Assembly: GCA_036346275.1 (NCBI GenBank)
Contig: JAYEVK010000102.1
Coordinates: forward strand, 248,001-312,000
Reading direction: 5' to 3'
Source: Otatea glauca
Taxonomy: Eukaryota > Streptophyta > Magnoliopsida > Poales > Poaceae
DNA: 64,000 nt
The notes beneath the pieces were generated by a model. It did not search any database. It saw only the letters and a program-made list of their open reading frames with translations, and was not told the DNA's origin. The number at the start of each line of letters is the position of its first letter. Positions within the stretch are counted from its first letter, which is position 1. Of this stretch, positions 21,019 to 32,690 are shown piece by piece. A program made the position numbers and the translations under genes.

Positions 21019-23718
21019 ACTCCCGTCACTTCTACACTCACCCCTTTTTCACGTACCCTAGCGCCGCCGCTGCCAGTTTTGTCCGAGCGCCACCCGATCT
21101 ACCTCCTCCGAGCCCGAGTTCTCAACCCCATGAGCTAAGTCTCCCCCTACTTTCCCCTTTTCTCGCTTCTTCCTCCTCCTTTACTCACCCCTCCTCTTCT
21201 CTTTTTCCTGCTCTCTAGGTCGCCACCTTGCGGTTGTAGCCGAGCCCAAGGCGCCGATGTCGTCGGTGAGGACGGGAATGGTGGGGCCGCGCGCATGAGA
21301 GTAGGACAGTCGGCCACCATTTCCACGGCCTTGACCAGCCTCACTCACCCCCGACCACAGTTCAACTTTTTCCCCAACAAAACTCACAAGCTAAGTGCTA
21401 ATCCTCACTCCCTTCCTTTCTACTGATTGCTATTCCAAAACTCAAGTTAGACAATGAACTAGTGATTTATGAATTAGAAAAATTCTTGGGGTTTTTGGTG
21501 ATGCTAGTGACTTCCATGTATGGCTTTTGTAATGTGAGTTTTATAGTGGTAGCCTTTTATGAACTGCTGTTCTGGAATCTCATGTTTGTATGTATCATAA
21601 GGAGATCTCTTAGGGGACTATATGAGCTTCGGTTGAGATGTAGCAGTATGCTGATTAACCACATTTAGTGCTTGATCTATCCTTACTTGAGAACCGGGAT
21701 AAGTGTGTGCTTTGATTATGCATGCGACTCTGGTTTCCACCAAAAATGTAGGAAACCAGAATACTATTGAATTCCTGATTTATGGAAGCATTTAGTTAGT
21801 GGGATGATCAAACAGGTTGCCCTTCTGTGAAATATGAAAAAAATATACTTTAGATAATGAGGTGTGTGCTGATGCATAGTGATCTTTTAAGTGGGGAAAC
21901 CCATGGTCATTGCCTTGGAATGGATTTGAATCCCTGTGACTAGGATGTGTATGATTCAAAGGATTGACTTTCTGTGTGATGTGACTAGTACAAAGATTAC
22001 ATATGCTGCTGTTATCTGTTGTATGCTTGTTACTGTATTTTCTGATCATGAGAACCAAGATACTAGAATATGCAACCCTGGTCTTAGATCATGCTATGAT
22101 TAAGACCTTTATGCTTTTTCTTTATATTATGCTCTAGTTATAGCATTGTCCATTTAATGTTGTATAACACAATGTATTATGATTTACATGCACAACTTGT
22201 ATTTGTTCATACCACCCAATGTCTATGCATGCCATGGGAGTGATAAGGCTTTGACTGAAGTTCGGTACCTTTTGATCGCAGAGGACAGTGGAGAGATAGA
22301 TAGCCTTTCAGCTTGCTTCTCAGGACTCCAATTAGAAGGTAGTGAGGAGTTTAACAAAGGATTAGTGGTGCATCATGGGATGGTGAGAATTCTGGTTGTA
22401 CTCCACTGTCTTGTTCGTCTTTTCCTTTTATACTACTTGTGAACCGACATGGTTGTTGAATCGGGGCTGTGCAGGTGAAAACTAAGAGCTCAAATGGGAC
22501 AGCTGGGAGGCAGGGGACAGATGGAGGGCATGCAAGCCTTCCTCCTGCCACTTGGCTATGCAGTATGGGTAAGAAGATGATTGCTAGCAGGAGTAAACCG
22601 GGCTAGGTTGATGAGGTGGCAGCCATGCATGCTCAGCATGCATGCAGCTTGGTAGTTGGTCTGAGAGGAGCTGAAACCAGGTTCTTCTGGGTTTAAAACT
22701 ATGGGCTGGAAAGGTCAGCTGGGAGGCATGCAGCAATCTCCCATTCCACGTGGCTTAGAAGAAAGGCAGAGGTGTTTGCTAGCTGGTGGAGTTCAGAGCT
22801 GGGGAAGGTGTCGAAGATTGTAGGTCGGTTTGGGATGTAAACAGAAGTTTATGCTCCTTTGAATGAGATCTTGTTGGATGAAATGTAGATTATAGCTTGT
22901 ATAAAATGTTTGAGAGTGTAAACCCTCATGTATACTCTGGCATTTGATATCTGCATTAAAGTCTCTTGTCTTTATTTGTTGGATAACTAAGATTTGTTGG
23001 CCTGGATGTAAAATTCTCTCAAAGGACAATATTTAGACTTGAATGTTAATTATATGAATTGTGAAATGTGTTTTGATTGAACTGAGATTGTGTGTGAGTG
23101 GATGTTGACATACATGCTTTTTGCTGAATTTTTGGTTATATATGTGTAGTCTGATAGCTGACAGAGGGCATGCATATAGAAGTACTTGTACAGATATGCG
23201 TTCATGTATTTACTGGAAGTTGGGTGTCTAGGCATGTATACACATGTATGTGTGTATATATTTTTGTGCGAACACATATACATGAGGTCTCATGAAAGAT
23301 ATATATGATGTGGTATGGTTATATTTAGTTTCTGTGAATCCTAACGAGAATGCCTTAGGAAATATAAGCAAAGCTTAAGGATTTAAGTTTGGGTGGGTTT
23401 TAGAGACTGTGATGTAATTAGGTATAAGAATTGAACTGTAAATTTAATTGCGTTTTTAGTCTTTTTGTTAATATAGATGTATTTGTGAATGATTTTACAT
23501 TTATTTGATTTTTGAAACTTAGAATTAAAGATTCACTACTTTTAACCATTAAAAGCTTTTCTTTAGAGAGCAGAAGTCTAGAAAAACTTAATAAGCAGAG
23601 AACAATTAAACTTAAGGCTGAAATTCAAATTTAAGTCACATTTCAAGTTTTTATTTTAGTCATTTTTAAATTTTAAATTCTTATTTTATTTATTTTTGAA
23701 ATTTTTTCGAATGTTACA
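21019..23718. other. Remainder of the reverse Gypsy LTR insertion, no gene
   Basis: Bases 21019-21400 are pyrimidine-rich and GC-rich, continuing the promoter-like block interrupted by the hAT element. From 21400 to 23718 the sequence is AT-rich with only short frames and no recognised domain. The last 250 bp are the AT-rich beginning of the minus-strand LTR. Confidence 0.45.
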
Positions 23719-23723
23719 TTTAC

Positions 23724-24698
23724 TATCTTAGTATTTTATGTGGATGATATCTTATTGGCTAGCAGCGATAAGGATATGCTGTATGAGACTAAGAGATTTC
23801 TTTTCGCTAATTTTGACATGAAGGATCTTGGTGATGCCTCTTATGTTTCGGGCATTGAGATTCACTGAGATAGATCCAAAGGGATATTAGGCCTATCCCA
23901 AAGGGCATACATTGATAGAGTGCTTAAGAGATATAATATGCATAACTGCTCTGCCACAGGGTGATAAGTTTGGAACATTTCAATATCCAAGGAATCAATT
24001 AGAAGCTGATCAGACGAAGAAAATTCCTTACGCTTCAACTGTAAGAAGCATTATGTATTCTTAAGTTTGTACTCGTCCTGATTTAGCATTCGTAACCGGG
24101 ATGTTTGGCAGATATCAATCAAATCTAGGACTGGATCATTGGAAAGCCGTTAAGAAAGTCTTGCGTTATATGCAGGGCACTAAGCATTTCATGCTCACAT
24201 ATAAGAAGTCTGATACCCTTAAGGTTGTGGGTTATTTGGACACTAATTTTGCAGACTGTGTTGATACTAAGAATTCCACATCAAGTTATATCTTCACACT
24301 TGCGGGATGAGCCATTTCATGAAAAAGTTCGAAACAATCCCTTTACTGCATTATCAATGATGCAGGCTGAGTTTGTGGCATGTTATGAGGCTACTGGGCA
24401 GGCTGTATAGTTTAAGAATTTTATCTCAGAATTAAGAGTGGTAGACAGCATATCTAAACCACTACCTATATATTGCTATAATTTAACCGCAATTTTCTAT
24501 TCAAGTAACAACAAGTCAAGTGGTGTTGCCAAACACATTGACATTAAGTATCATGTTGTGAAATATAGAATTCAGGATCAGACAATTGATGTCAAGCATA
24601 TAAGTACTAAGTCTATGCTTGCGGATCCACTTAAAGGCTTACCACCCAGTCTCTTTCGAGAGCATGTTGCCAGCATGGGTTTATTGGAAAGCCTCTGA
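23724..24698 (+). pseudogene. Copia C pol, second part: end of RT and RNase H
   Basis: RT resumes after the insertion with FYVDDILLASSDKDML (catalytic YVDD near 23737), then FDMKDLGDASYVSGIEIH. It is followed by SQRAYIDRVLKRYNM, then RNase H from about 24080 (LDHWKAVKKVLRYMQGTK, YLDTNFADC, QAEFVACYEA) to the usual end HIDIKYHVVK, KHISTKSMLADPLKGL and stop at 24696. Several frameshifts are present, for example near 23955 and 24300. Confidence 0.88.
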
Positions 24699-24882
24699 TT
24701 CTGGAAATAAGGACCATAAGAATAAAACCAATTCCTATTAAGAATAATTAATTATCCTATCGAGATAGAATGATGCGATGCACTATAGATACTGGGGTTT
24801 TAGTGGTACATTTATTAACCGCTGAAATACTTTATCTTGGTGTGTTGTTCTGTTGAGTATGGACTTATGATATTAGCCTTCG

Positions 24883-24896
24883 ATCAAGTGGGAGAA
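24883..24896 (+). other. Polypurine tract of Copia C
   Basis: atcaagtgggagaa lies directly before the right LTR start TGTTATTTGTG, the standard Copia arrangement. Confidence 0.85.
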
Positions 24897-25313
24897 TGTT
24901 ATTTGTGATCTGCGGTTTTGAGGCTAACAGAACCGGAGATTTCGGGGGTTTTGCCCACCATTTTCACACTCTGATCGAGAGCACAACAACTAATTGGTCG
25001 GTCCCGTCAGTCGACTCTAGATTAAAAGGGAGAGGCTGGCGCTTGTGATTATTAAAGATCTCTCGAGTTCTTGGCTCTACCAGACACTACCCGATCTACT
25101 GAGCTAGTGCTAGGCTGCCGAAGCCCGTGACTATTACCGAAAGTGTTTCAGTGTTCTTCTTCTTCTTCACCGACGTTCACCTACACCGACAAAAGATCTA
25201 ATGGCTACTTCGTCTTCTCCGGGTCAGTTAATCTCATGTTTTAATTTCCGTATTACGGTTTTGATGATCATGATTTATGCTAGTTCATGTTTTAGTTTTC
25301 CTTAGTTCTAACA
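24897..25313 (+). mobile_element. Right LTR of Copia C
   Basis: 417 bp, paired with 13034-13451. It ends CTTAGTTCTAACA and is followed by the GATTT duplication. Confidence 0.92.
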
Positions 25314-25318
25314 GATTT

Positions 25319-25498
25319 GTCTCTCCTTTAACGTGACGCAAGAAAGCAATAGTAAGAAAAAGGAGAAGAGGAAAAATTAAGAAAAAATTTAGGAAATTAT
25401 TTGATGTTTGTGCTTTATTGTAAAGGATCCATATACATATTCTTTGAGGAAAATCAGTTAGTATAGATTCCGATATACTAATTATTACTTGTGTTTTA
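25319..25498. other. Unassigned sequence, purine-rich
   Basis: Contains a run of purines (aagaaaaaggagaagagg at about 25352). It joined 12961-13033 before element C inserted. No gene is seen. Confidence 0.4.
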
Positions 25499-25672
25499 TT
25501 ACTTTCTAGCATGCATTTTTAGTGTAGTTTTCTTTCATAGTATTAGATTATTTATCTTAGATTGATTCTTCAAGTTTGGTCATTACTTTATTAATTTCCA
25601 AAATTAATAAAAACAAAAAAAATTAATTTTAAGTGTTAGTTTGCGCCAATTCACCCCCTCCTAGTGCGTCTC
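25499..25672 (+). mobile_element. Right partner of LTR A fragment
   Basis: Matches 1222-1400 almost base for base, ending ctcctagtgcgtctcaatc. It lacks the final ccttca and any primer site, as expected at the right end of an element or after truncation. Confidence 0.65.
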
Positions 25673-25941
25673 AATCGAGCTGCATAATACCTTTTTTTTT
25701 CTTTCTTGGACAAATCAGGAGCCGTGCTGTTGCCTTATAAGCACAACTAAATATTCACAAGGAATTGCATAATGCTAACTACTGATTTTTTTTAAAAAAA
25801 AATTGAAAACAAACAAACTACCGGCGATCTTAACGGTGAACCTGGACTCCCGGAGATCAGACACACATCTCCGGATGTCAATGGAACTTTTTTCATTCCA
25901 TTTTGACCCAAGGACAAAAACGGATCGCTTAGGAACAAAAC

Positions 25942-26135
25942 TCTCGGTGTTATCTTCTTCGTTCTCCTTCACGGCCCTCGTCTACTTCGCTCAACTACAT
26001 CGACGGAACCCTAATGGTCTCATCTATTTCTCCGGATCAGTTCATACAACGAGATTTAATTTTCGCATTATGTTTGGGTGATCTTGCTTTAAGCTAGCTA
26101 ATGATGTTCATGTTTAGTTTAACCTTAAGTCTAAC
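25942..26135 (+). mobile_element. Truncated Copia LTR related to element C
   Basis: Aligns with the last 200 bp of the Copia C LTR: ttcttcgttctccttcac, ctaatggtctcat, ctccggatcagttcat, ttttcgcattatg and the terminal aagtctaaca. The identity is clearly lower than between the two C LTRs, so it is an older relative. It is flanked by a direct repeat of about 29 bp (25914-25942 and 26134-26163). Confidence 0.65.
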
Positions 26136-26163
26136 AAAAATCGGATCGCCTAGGAACAAAACT

Positions 26164-26440
26164 AGCCAATACCAGCGCACACACGTACACAACGAAAACA
26201 CAGAAAGGGAGCAGATTTGAGAAAACTTACGAGGTGGTTGATGGTGGAGGTAGAGATCAGCAGCTGTAATTCGCCCCCAGCCGGCCGGGGAAGCACGCGA
26301 GACGATGATGGGAGGCCGACAATGTCTGGAGAGGAGGGGAGAGAGCTAGTGTGGATATGTGCTGGTTTTAATAATTTGGCAAGGTGCAACGTAAAGAAAG
26401 AATAAAATTTTGCCAAATTGCGAATAACTCCTCTTCTCGG
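26164..26440. other. No gene recognised
   Basis: A purine-rich, moderately GC-rich stretch with a short open frame on each strand and no recognised domain. Confidence 0.35.
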
Positions 26441-27156
26441 GCCAGCAACTAGGTCAAGCAAGTGACCTATATTGAAAAGAAGAGGTTAAGAAAAGCTCAA
26501 AGTCAGCTATGGAGCGGAGATGGTGCTGGTAGTTGAAGGTAGTACTTTACAAAAACGATACAAACATTTATTTTTTTAAGGGTAAGCCGAATATTTATTT
26601 AATGCTTCGTCTGGTCAACAATAATGGTGTTTTGGGAATTGGGATACGTGCAGGCAACATCTCTAAGCATTGGCCACCGATAGATTTTTAAATGTTATAT
26701 TAGATATATAAAAATTATATATGTATAGATTTATAAAAAAGTATTTGCATAATATTATAATTTTATTGGGCTTTTATAAAAATATATTACAATAGAAATT
26801 ATTAGTCAAACTGATATTTTGGGACCGTATCGATGTCTAAAATAACATGTATTTGTGACTGAACGAAGTAATAATAACAAAGCACCAGCTTTTGCTTGGA
26901 CGCAGAAATGTGATCAGATAGATCGTCACCCGGACGAGGCGGTGTCAAGTGTTGTAAAGAGGGAATAAAATATCGGTGAAATCTCACATCTTGGCCGTTG
27001 ACGAGATTCTAAATCCCAGATAAATGAAAAAAAAAATTCAAAATTTTCAAAATGCTATGATACCTTTGAAAATCTCGGCGAGATTTCGGTGTTGCGGGCC
27101 GAAATCACTACAAAACGTACCGTACTTGATGTTTTCAGTTCCGGATTTGAACCGAA

Positions 27157-27240
27157 ATGAGACGTAGCTGAGTTGGTAGGCTCGTTTAGGCCTTACTCCT
27201 TAGCATCGCAGACTTCGAGACGTCGCTAGTTTGATTTCGG
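27157..27240 (+). pseudogene. tRNA-like module 1 in repeat R
   Basis: gacgtagctgagttggtagg resembles an A box and ctagtttgatttcgg a decayed B box, about 55 bases apart. It is not foldable as a proper tRNA by eye. Confidence 0.4.
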
Positions 27241-27310
27241 CCAAAAGCAACCTTTTTTTTTTACCATTAACCATCCAAAACTTATATAGGAGGGATATGC
27301 AATTATGACA

Positions 27311-27388
27311 ACAAGTTGCCCTAGCTCGGCTGGCAGAGAGCTTGGCTTGCATAGAATAGGTCTGGGATCGAGTCCGGCCGATTGTGAC
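27311..27388 (+). pseudogene. tRNA-like module 2 in repeat R
   Basis: ctagctcggctggcagagag resembles an A box, and gggatcgagtccggcc a B box at the right spacing. It is absent from copy 2 of the repeat. Confidence 0.5.
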
Positions 27389-27432
27389 TTTTCAAATTGA
27401 CACCCAAAATGTAAAAAAAAGGTGTGGACTCC

Positions 27433-27472
27433 AGGGGTAGAGGTTTGGCTTAGCATGCAAGAGGTTTATCTC
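27433..27472 (+). pseudogene. Truncated tRNA-Ala-like module 3
   Basis: ggggtagaggtttggcttag and catgcaagaggtttatctc match the better-kept module at 33884-33957, followed by an A-rich tail. The A box start is lost. Confidence 0.5.
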
Positions 27473-28083
27473 AAAAAAAAAAATTTCTCAAAACATTATC
27501 GAAGTTTCGAAACCAGGATGCGAACCCACGCCCAATCTAATTGATCCAAGCCAAGCACTGTCAACAGCCATCTTCACTACCAAAAGCACCGTCAAAATTT
27601 TTAAAATTTCTTTAAGCCTGATCATTATCTAAAAGATTTCTTTAAGCCTAATCATTATCTAAAAGATTTATGACAATATTAGTGATGCGTCAAGACCATC
27701 CACAAATATTTTCAAAATTTTCTAACATCGTTTGAACCTATTTTCGTTTTGTTCAAATTTGCCGAGATTTCAGCAAATCTCAACGAGATCTTGAAAACCT
27801 TGGTTAAAAAAATTTTGGATTTTAATTTGTCTTTTTGGGTTTCGGCCGGATTTTATCCAAAATAGCGAGATTTCATCGAAATTTCTGATTTCAGAGGGTG
27901 ATGAGATGTGAACCGAAAATGAAAATTGAAACCTTAGTTGTAGATGCGCAAAAAAGAAAAAAAAATTGCAGATAAAATCACGATGCATATTGGGGCCTCA
28001 AACTCAACTGGTCAAACTCAAACCAGACTTCACATTCTACGAAGGACACGAAGCTATGGCTCTATTGGATTGGAACATACAAT

Positions 28084-28301
28084 TAGCTGATGTATACTAA
28101 GGGTGTGTTTAGTTGATTGAATGAGACTGAATAGGGTGGGATGGCTCTATATCATTTGGTTCTATTATTTTGAGTGAATGGAATGGTTCAGCATCACATA
28201 GAATATTCCTCAAATTTATATCCCATCAGGGTTCCAACATTCTCCACACGCCACACCGATTCGAGCCGACGCGGCCGCTCCACCGTACCTCATGTCGCCC
28301 G
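28084..28301. other. Spacer between the two R copies
   Basis: Begins gggtgtgtttagttgattga, reminiscent of MITE ends, but no matching right end was identified. Bases 28230-28295 match 41728-41795 (cgccacaccgattcgag), the start of Helitron-like H3, so a fragment of that element lies here. Confidence 0.5.
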
Positions 28302-28489
28302 GTTGTATGTTCCAATCCAATGGAGCCATAGCTTCTTGTAGAGCAGCAGCTAGGTCAAGCAAGTAACCTATATAATATATATACTAACTTTCCTAAAGCC
28401 TGAAGGTTTCGCAAGTTGAGGACCTTGTCACGTCACGCGTTTTGCAAAATAATCCTCCTATTTTCAGTATTTGCATGCGGATCCTGGCT

Positions 28490-29240
28490 GCCCAGAGCCG
28501 TCCGTTCTTCGCGTCGGTGGGGATCCGCCCGTTCGTGCTCCCCTCGCGCGCGGTCCGCGCTGCGCTCGCCAGCTCACACGAGGAGCTCAGCTCGCTCCTT
28601 CCCCCGCGCGACCCGTGCCCTCGCGAGGCTTCCTCCCCCGCTCGACGGCTTCCACCCCCCACGCCACTTTGCCCGCGCGAGAAGCTTCCCTCGCCCCACT
28701 CCGCATGTTTACCTGGTTGTCGACGCGCCTCCTTCCTGCCTCGCCGCGACTTCGAGGAGCTACTCCCGTTCTTCTTCCCTCCACCACTCGCGTACGTCCG
28801 CGGCTCTCCCCTCGTGCCCCGTCATGAGCTCGACCCGCGACCGCGTCCTCAGGCTCCTCAGCGATGATCGTCTGCAACTTAGGTACTACTCATCCTTCCT
28901 TTCTTCTCCTGATCCCCACACCCTCACCCCATCTCCCCAATCCCCATCCCTTTAGCCCGCCCTAGGCCTGTGCTTTGCACCACCGTTATGCCGAACAGTG
29001 CGCCACCTCCGTCGCCCTCCAGTGCCGCTGCGCCACCCCGGGGCTCTGTCCTCGGGCCCTCCTCGGCTCCCACGCTGGTCCGCTCTCTTGCTCGCCCTAG
29101 GTCCCCGCGCCGTTGTGCCCTTTTGGAGCTCTGTCTTCAGCTCGTCCTCGGCTCTCACGCCGACCCGCTCGCTTGCTCGGCATCCTTCGGTTGGAGGTTT
29201 GAGCTACTTGGTTGCACGAGATTTTTGCGGAGCTCTGGGA
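28490..29240 (+). other. GC-rich, CpG-rich gene-start-like region in H1
   Basis: About 750 bp of high GC with long open frames on both strands, as in grass gene 5' ends. A plausible first exon runs from ATG at 28824 (MSSTRDRVLRLLSDDRLQLR) to a splice donor AG/GTACTA at 28883. The other frames are composition artefacts. Confidence 0.45.
28824..28882 (+). pseudogene. Candidate first exon of captured gene in H1
   Basis: 59 bases from ATG to a good donor (CTTAG/GTAC), encoding a short charged peptide. Later candidate exons of the same strand are at 29670, 29833, 32241 and 32552. I do not recognise this exon. Confidence 0.35.
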
Positions 29241-29582
29241 CTGTGTTGATCCCGGATTGAGAGCGAGTTTGTGGTTTGGTTTAGCGAATCTGGGTTCTTG
29301 CGAGCCCCAGTTGGACACGCTTTGTGATGGCTTGTGATGATTGCGAGCTATCAAGTGGATGTTGGCCGCTGATTTGAATTGTGTTCAGACTTTAAGTTTT
29401 TTGCGATGTCAGCTTTAGTTGCTTGATAACAAATCAGTGGGCATATGTGGTATCAGGTTCCATTACTTCAGTCAAAGTTTTCTGGTCGCTCCTTGATTGT
29501 TCCATTCGTGGCTTAGGAGTTTTAGAATTTTTATGTTTCTCCTTATCGGTTTGGTATAGATCTGCGTTATGTACAGGTTTTG

Positions 29583-31110
29583 AAGAATGGTCTTATCATG
29601 TTCTGTATTTTTTGTGCTACGAAGCCTCTACCATCTAATTGAGTTTGACTTAATTTTATTTGTGTGCAGACATTTATGGTAAAAAGGACACAATCCTGTG
29701 GTTTCAGGCGTGTATTCACTTCTCTAATTTTGTATGATTTCCTCTTTTTTCTTATTGTAATTTTTTTGCGGTACTAAACGCAAGCGATATCGAGGAACAA
29801 TGCTCCATCGGCTAATCCTTCCTAATTTCCAGGTTCTTTGAGAAGAGAAGCCATCCATCTAATCTGTATGCAATGTTCCACCCATTAGAAGTAACCATGC
29901 TTACATCTTTTATATTTGCTAATAGCTCTTAGTTACTCTACTTGCATATGTCTATACATTACATACTACATAACAATTTCCTATTGCATAATTAGTATCA
30001 GTGCGGTTTTGTAAGCTGTCATGTTATTGATATCGTTAGCGAGGATGTCGAGCTCTGATAAAGGTTATCTTTTTTAGGTATTTTCACCATACTAGATGTA
30101 TGTTAGTAGTCTGTACCTTTTGCTCAGTAGCACGCAATGCATTGCAACATCAGAAAGTCTTGAATTTCTTTCTTCTTTCGAAATAGTTATGGATTGCTTA
30201 GAAGCCATTTTGTGTTGAAAAGAAAAAAAACATAGGCGCGCCTATACTGGTTATATCAACAATGTGCTCTTACATTTTACCGACAGTTTTCACTTTTTAG
30301 TTCTCAAGAATTCATACCAGATATTTCACTTAGCTAGAACCACTCAAAAGTGAAATTGTTTAGATTTTGTGACTAATATGTGGGTAGATAGAAATTTATG
30401 TTCTTGTTTATAGGATCAGTGCTGTTTTGTGAGCTTTCATGTCATAAATATCATTAGCGAGGGTGTCGAGCTCGCCATCATCGGTGACCCTTTCATTGCT
30501 ACCAGTTACGCGGTGTGCGCTTCCTTATGTGGTTTCCACTCGCTGTGATAAGTTGAAGAATACTGTGATTATGGGTGTTAATGGCAACCACAGGGTTAGA
30601 TGGTAACTTTCTATGGTGTATCTGTCCTAGAATGTTCTCTTCTCATCGGAGTAAAGAATGGTCTTGTCATGTTCTACGTTTTTTTTACTTCGAAGCCTCT
30701 GCTATCTAATTGATCTTGACTTAATTTAATTTGCATGCAGAGATTTATACTAAAAAGGACACAATTCTGCAGTTTTAGGCGTGTATTCGCGGTCTGTTCA
30801 CTTCTCTAATTTCGTATGCTTTTCCTCTTTTCCTTTTTGTAGTATATTTTTTGTGCAATACTACAAGAAAGCGATATGAAAAAATAGTTCTCAAATAGCT
30901 AATCCTTTCCTAATTTCTAGGTTTTTTGAGAAGAGAAGGCAACCATCTAATTTGTATGCAATGTTCCACCCATTAGAGGTGACCATGCTTATATTTTTTA
31001 TATTTGCCATTATCTCTTAGTTACTCTACTTGCATATGCCTATACGTTATACGCTGCATAACAATTTTCTATCAGTGCAGTTTTGTAAGCTGCCATGTCA
31101 TTAATATCAT
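29583..31110 (+). repeat. Internal duplication in H1, period about 1.07 kb
   Basis: gaatggtctt-tcatgttct at 29583 recurs at 30654, aggtt-tttgagaagagaag at 29831 recurs at 30919, and cagtgc-gttttgtaagctg at 29999 recurs at 31074, with a third version at 30418. The duplicated block includes exon-like pieces (acatttatggtaaaaagg; ttgagaagagaag-ccatc) with acceptor sites before them. The second copy is more degraded, with an in-frame stop. Confidence 0.7.
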
Positions 31111-32240
31111 TATATAAGCTCAATGTTCTTCGTTTATATATTGCTTTCTAGATGTTTCTTGCAAGTTTTGCGTATTTGTCCTGATGTCCTGTGTTTGACA
31201 TAAAGTTTTGCTTATCTAGTGTCCAGGAATCAGTCTTACTTTCCTGTTTTGATAGATACTTAGATACTCACTCCCTTTTTATTTCTTATGATAATGTTTC
31301 CCCTACTTGATTAATGGTGATTAGACAAGATTACATAGAACTTAATTGAAATCGAGATTATTGATTGACATCATTTGTTGAAACTAGGCATTTGTTTTGT
31401 TGAAAATAGAAGACCTAAACAGCTCATGAATTTGACCGCTTTATTTAAAATTACAAAAATGCAGAGCTCCTCTCCAAAAAGTTTTAATTACCGATATATT
31501 GCTCCAAGCAAGTTTCAGTACAATACTTTCAGCCTTCCTGGTCATGCCTGTGACCACATGCTTATAAGTTTCCTTGCAAATTCTTCAGTCCTCATCTGCC
31601 CTTAGCTTTTTACATGAATTCATTCAATTCCTCTAATCAAATCCTTTTGGATCCATCTCAACCAAAAAAACTCTATTTATGCTTCCCACTGTGTTTACGA
31701 TCACTGCTTGTGCAGTGCTCATGTAGTACCTTAAATGGAAGAGGAAAAACATAACAAATAGAATACATAGATAGAAAAAAAAAACTTACCTTATTCAGAG
31801 AAAACAAAAAAAAAGGAAGAAAGAGAGAGGGAATCATGCAAGTAGAGATAATTCCGAAAGCACATTTTAGTAACATAAATGTATATATCCAAATGACAAT
31901 TTTTCGATGTTCCATTTCCTGTTTAGTAAAAGTTTGTTTTTTTCACAATTTAGCCTTTTGTGGTTGGCTGAAATAGCAAATGATGAAATTTTGAGTTCTA
32001 ATGGAATACACGTCTTTTTTTGCTTTTCTTATTTTCATAGAGAGCTTAAGAAAGACAAAAATCGACACGTGCTTCGAATACTAAGAAGATAGGTAGACAA
32101 ATGACTCACAACATGAGCAAACGACGAGGAGTTAGAGATGAGGGGCTGCATCTGGTATGATCTTCTTAACTTAAATCAGGTCTCCAATATGTTCGACTAC
32201 TGCTGCCTTTTAACATTTTTTCTGCTATCACAATGCACGA

Positions 32241-32668
32241 TTGGAAGCTACATTTGATGACATAGAAGATCTGAAAAGACAATTAAAAAAAACTCTTCAG
32301 GAAAGGATCTCTAAGGCTAAGAAAACTCTTGCTGCTGCTGAAAGGGAAGTTGGAAATATACAACCTTATGAACCACCTAGAGCTGAAATGGTTAGTTTGT
32401 TCACCTTATTCCCACAAGCTTTTGCTTTCTGTTCATACTTTTTTTTGTGTTTCCATGTGTAACCAGCTCTTGTCCAGCTTATGTGCTTAAGTATGCAATT
32501 TCTGCGACTGTTGATATTTACGCCTGTTGCTAAATTTATGCTCGTTCATAGCCAAAGCTCACAGAGCAAATTGCACAACTAACTTGCCACATAAACAAGC
32601 TAACAACGGAAAAGAAAAAGAAAAGAGTTCCAGTTAGCCCAAGAGAAAAAAAAGACGGAGTGTTCTGA
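32241..32668 (+). pseudogene. Two coiled-coil exons, weakly THO7-like
   Basis: The first exon ends at 32390 (ATG/GTTAG donor) and encodes LEATFDDIEDLKRQLKKTL..., ending in YEPPRAEM. The second starts at 32552 after a CATAG acceptor, stays in frame (PKLTEQIAQLTCHINKL) and ends at TGA 32666-32668. Both are Lys/Glu/Leu-rich, predicted coiled coil. The pattern D-I-E-D-L-K-x-Q-L, later P-P-R-x-E, is reminiscent of the C-terminal half of plant THO complex subunit 7 (mRNA export), but this is a weak, by-eye resemblance to a low-complexity helix. Correct splice sites and phase support a captured gene. The upstream exons could not be joined with confidence. Confidence 0.4.
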
Positions 32669-32690
32669 TAGGTATCCATCTTGTCAACTA

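Larger units (their letters stand above)
17556..23718 (-). mobile_element. Gypsy LTR-like insertion in Copia C, reverse oriented
   Basis: The unit has TG...CA ends and a 5-bp duplication. On the minus strand it opens TGTAACATTCGAAAAAATTT, like the Tekay-like Gypsy LTRs at 46505 and 54598, and ends GGTCGCTACA, like their GGTCCCGACA. Its minus-strand 3' part shares islands with those LTRs: cacaccaaaggaagtgtg (reverse of 18336-18353, same as 48703-48720) and agccgtg-cacggtcaaggg. No gag or pol was found, so it is best read as a solo LTR of a related family enlarged by later insertions. At 19455-21400 a plus-sense GC-rich promoter-like block and a hAT element sit inside. The internal boundaries are uncertain. 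Confidence 0.7.
13034..25313 (+). mobile_element. Copia element C, complete outline, 5-bp target duplication
   Basis: LTRs at 13034-13451 and 24897-25313 are about 90 percent alike by eye and both have TG...CA ends. The flanking 5 bp are identical: GATTT at 13029-13033 and at 25314-25318. A tRNA-Met primer site follows the left LTR and a purine tract precedes the right. Of the 12.3 kb, 6.2 kb is a later insertion inside RT (17556-23718), so the element was about 6.1 kb, normal for Copia. It inserted into the older Sirevirus nest. Confidence 0.92.
26441..28083. repeat. Repeat R, copy 1 (uninterrupted)
   Basis: This 1.64-kb segment is a direct duplicate of 28344-28372 plus 33249-34939. Shared landmarks are ctaggtcaagcaagt, gaagaggttaagaaaagct, aatgcttcgtctggtcaaca, cgtaccgtacttgatg and the end gattggaacatacaa. 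It keeps cctatattgaaaag uninterrupted, which is the empty site for Helitron H1 in copy 2. Its left terminal inverted repeat is missing. It contains tRNA-like modules. No protein-coding frame is present. Confidence 0.8.

Noticed and set aside
28416..28955. 179-codon Arg/Ser/Pro-rich frame
   Set aside because: Composition effect of CpG-rich DNA; three other frames are open over the same bases. Only the short ATG exon at 28824 with a splice donor was kept as a candidate.
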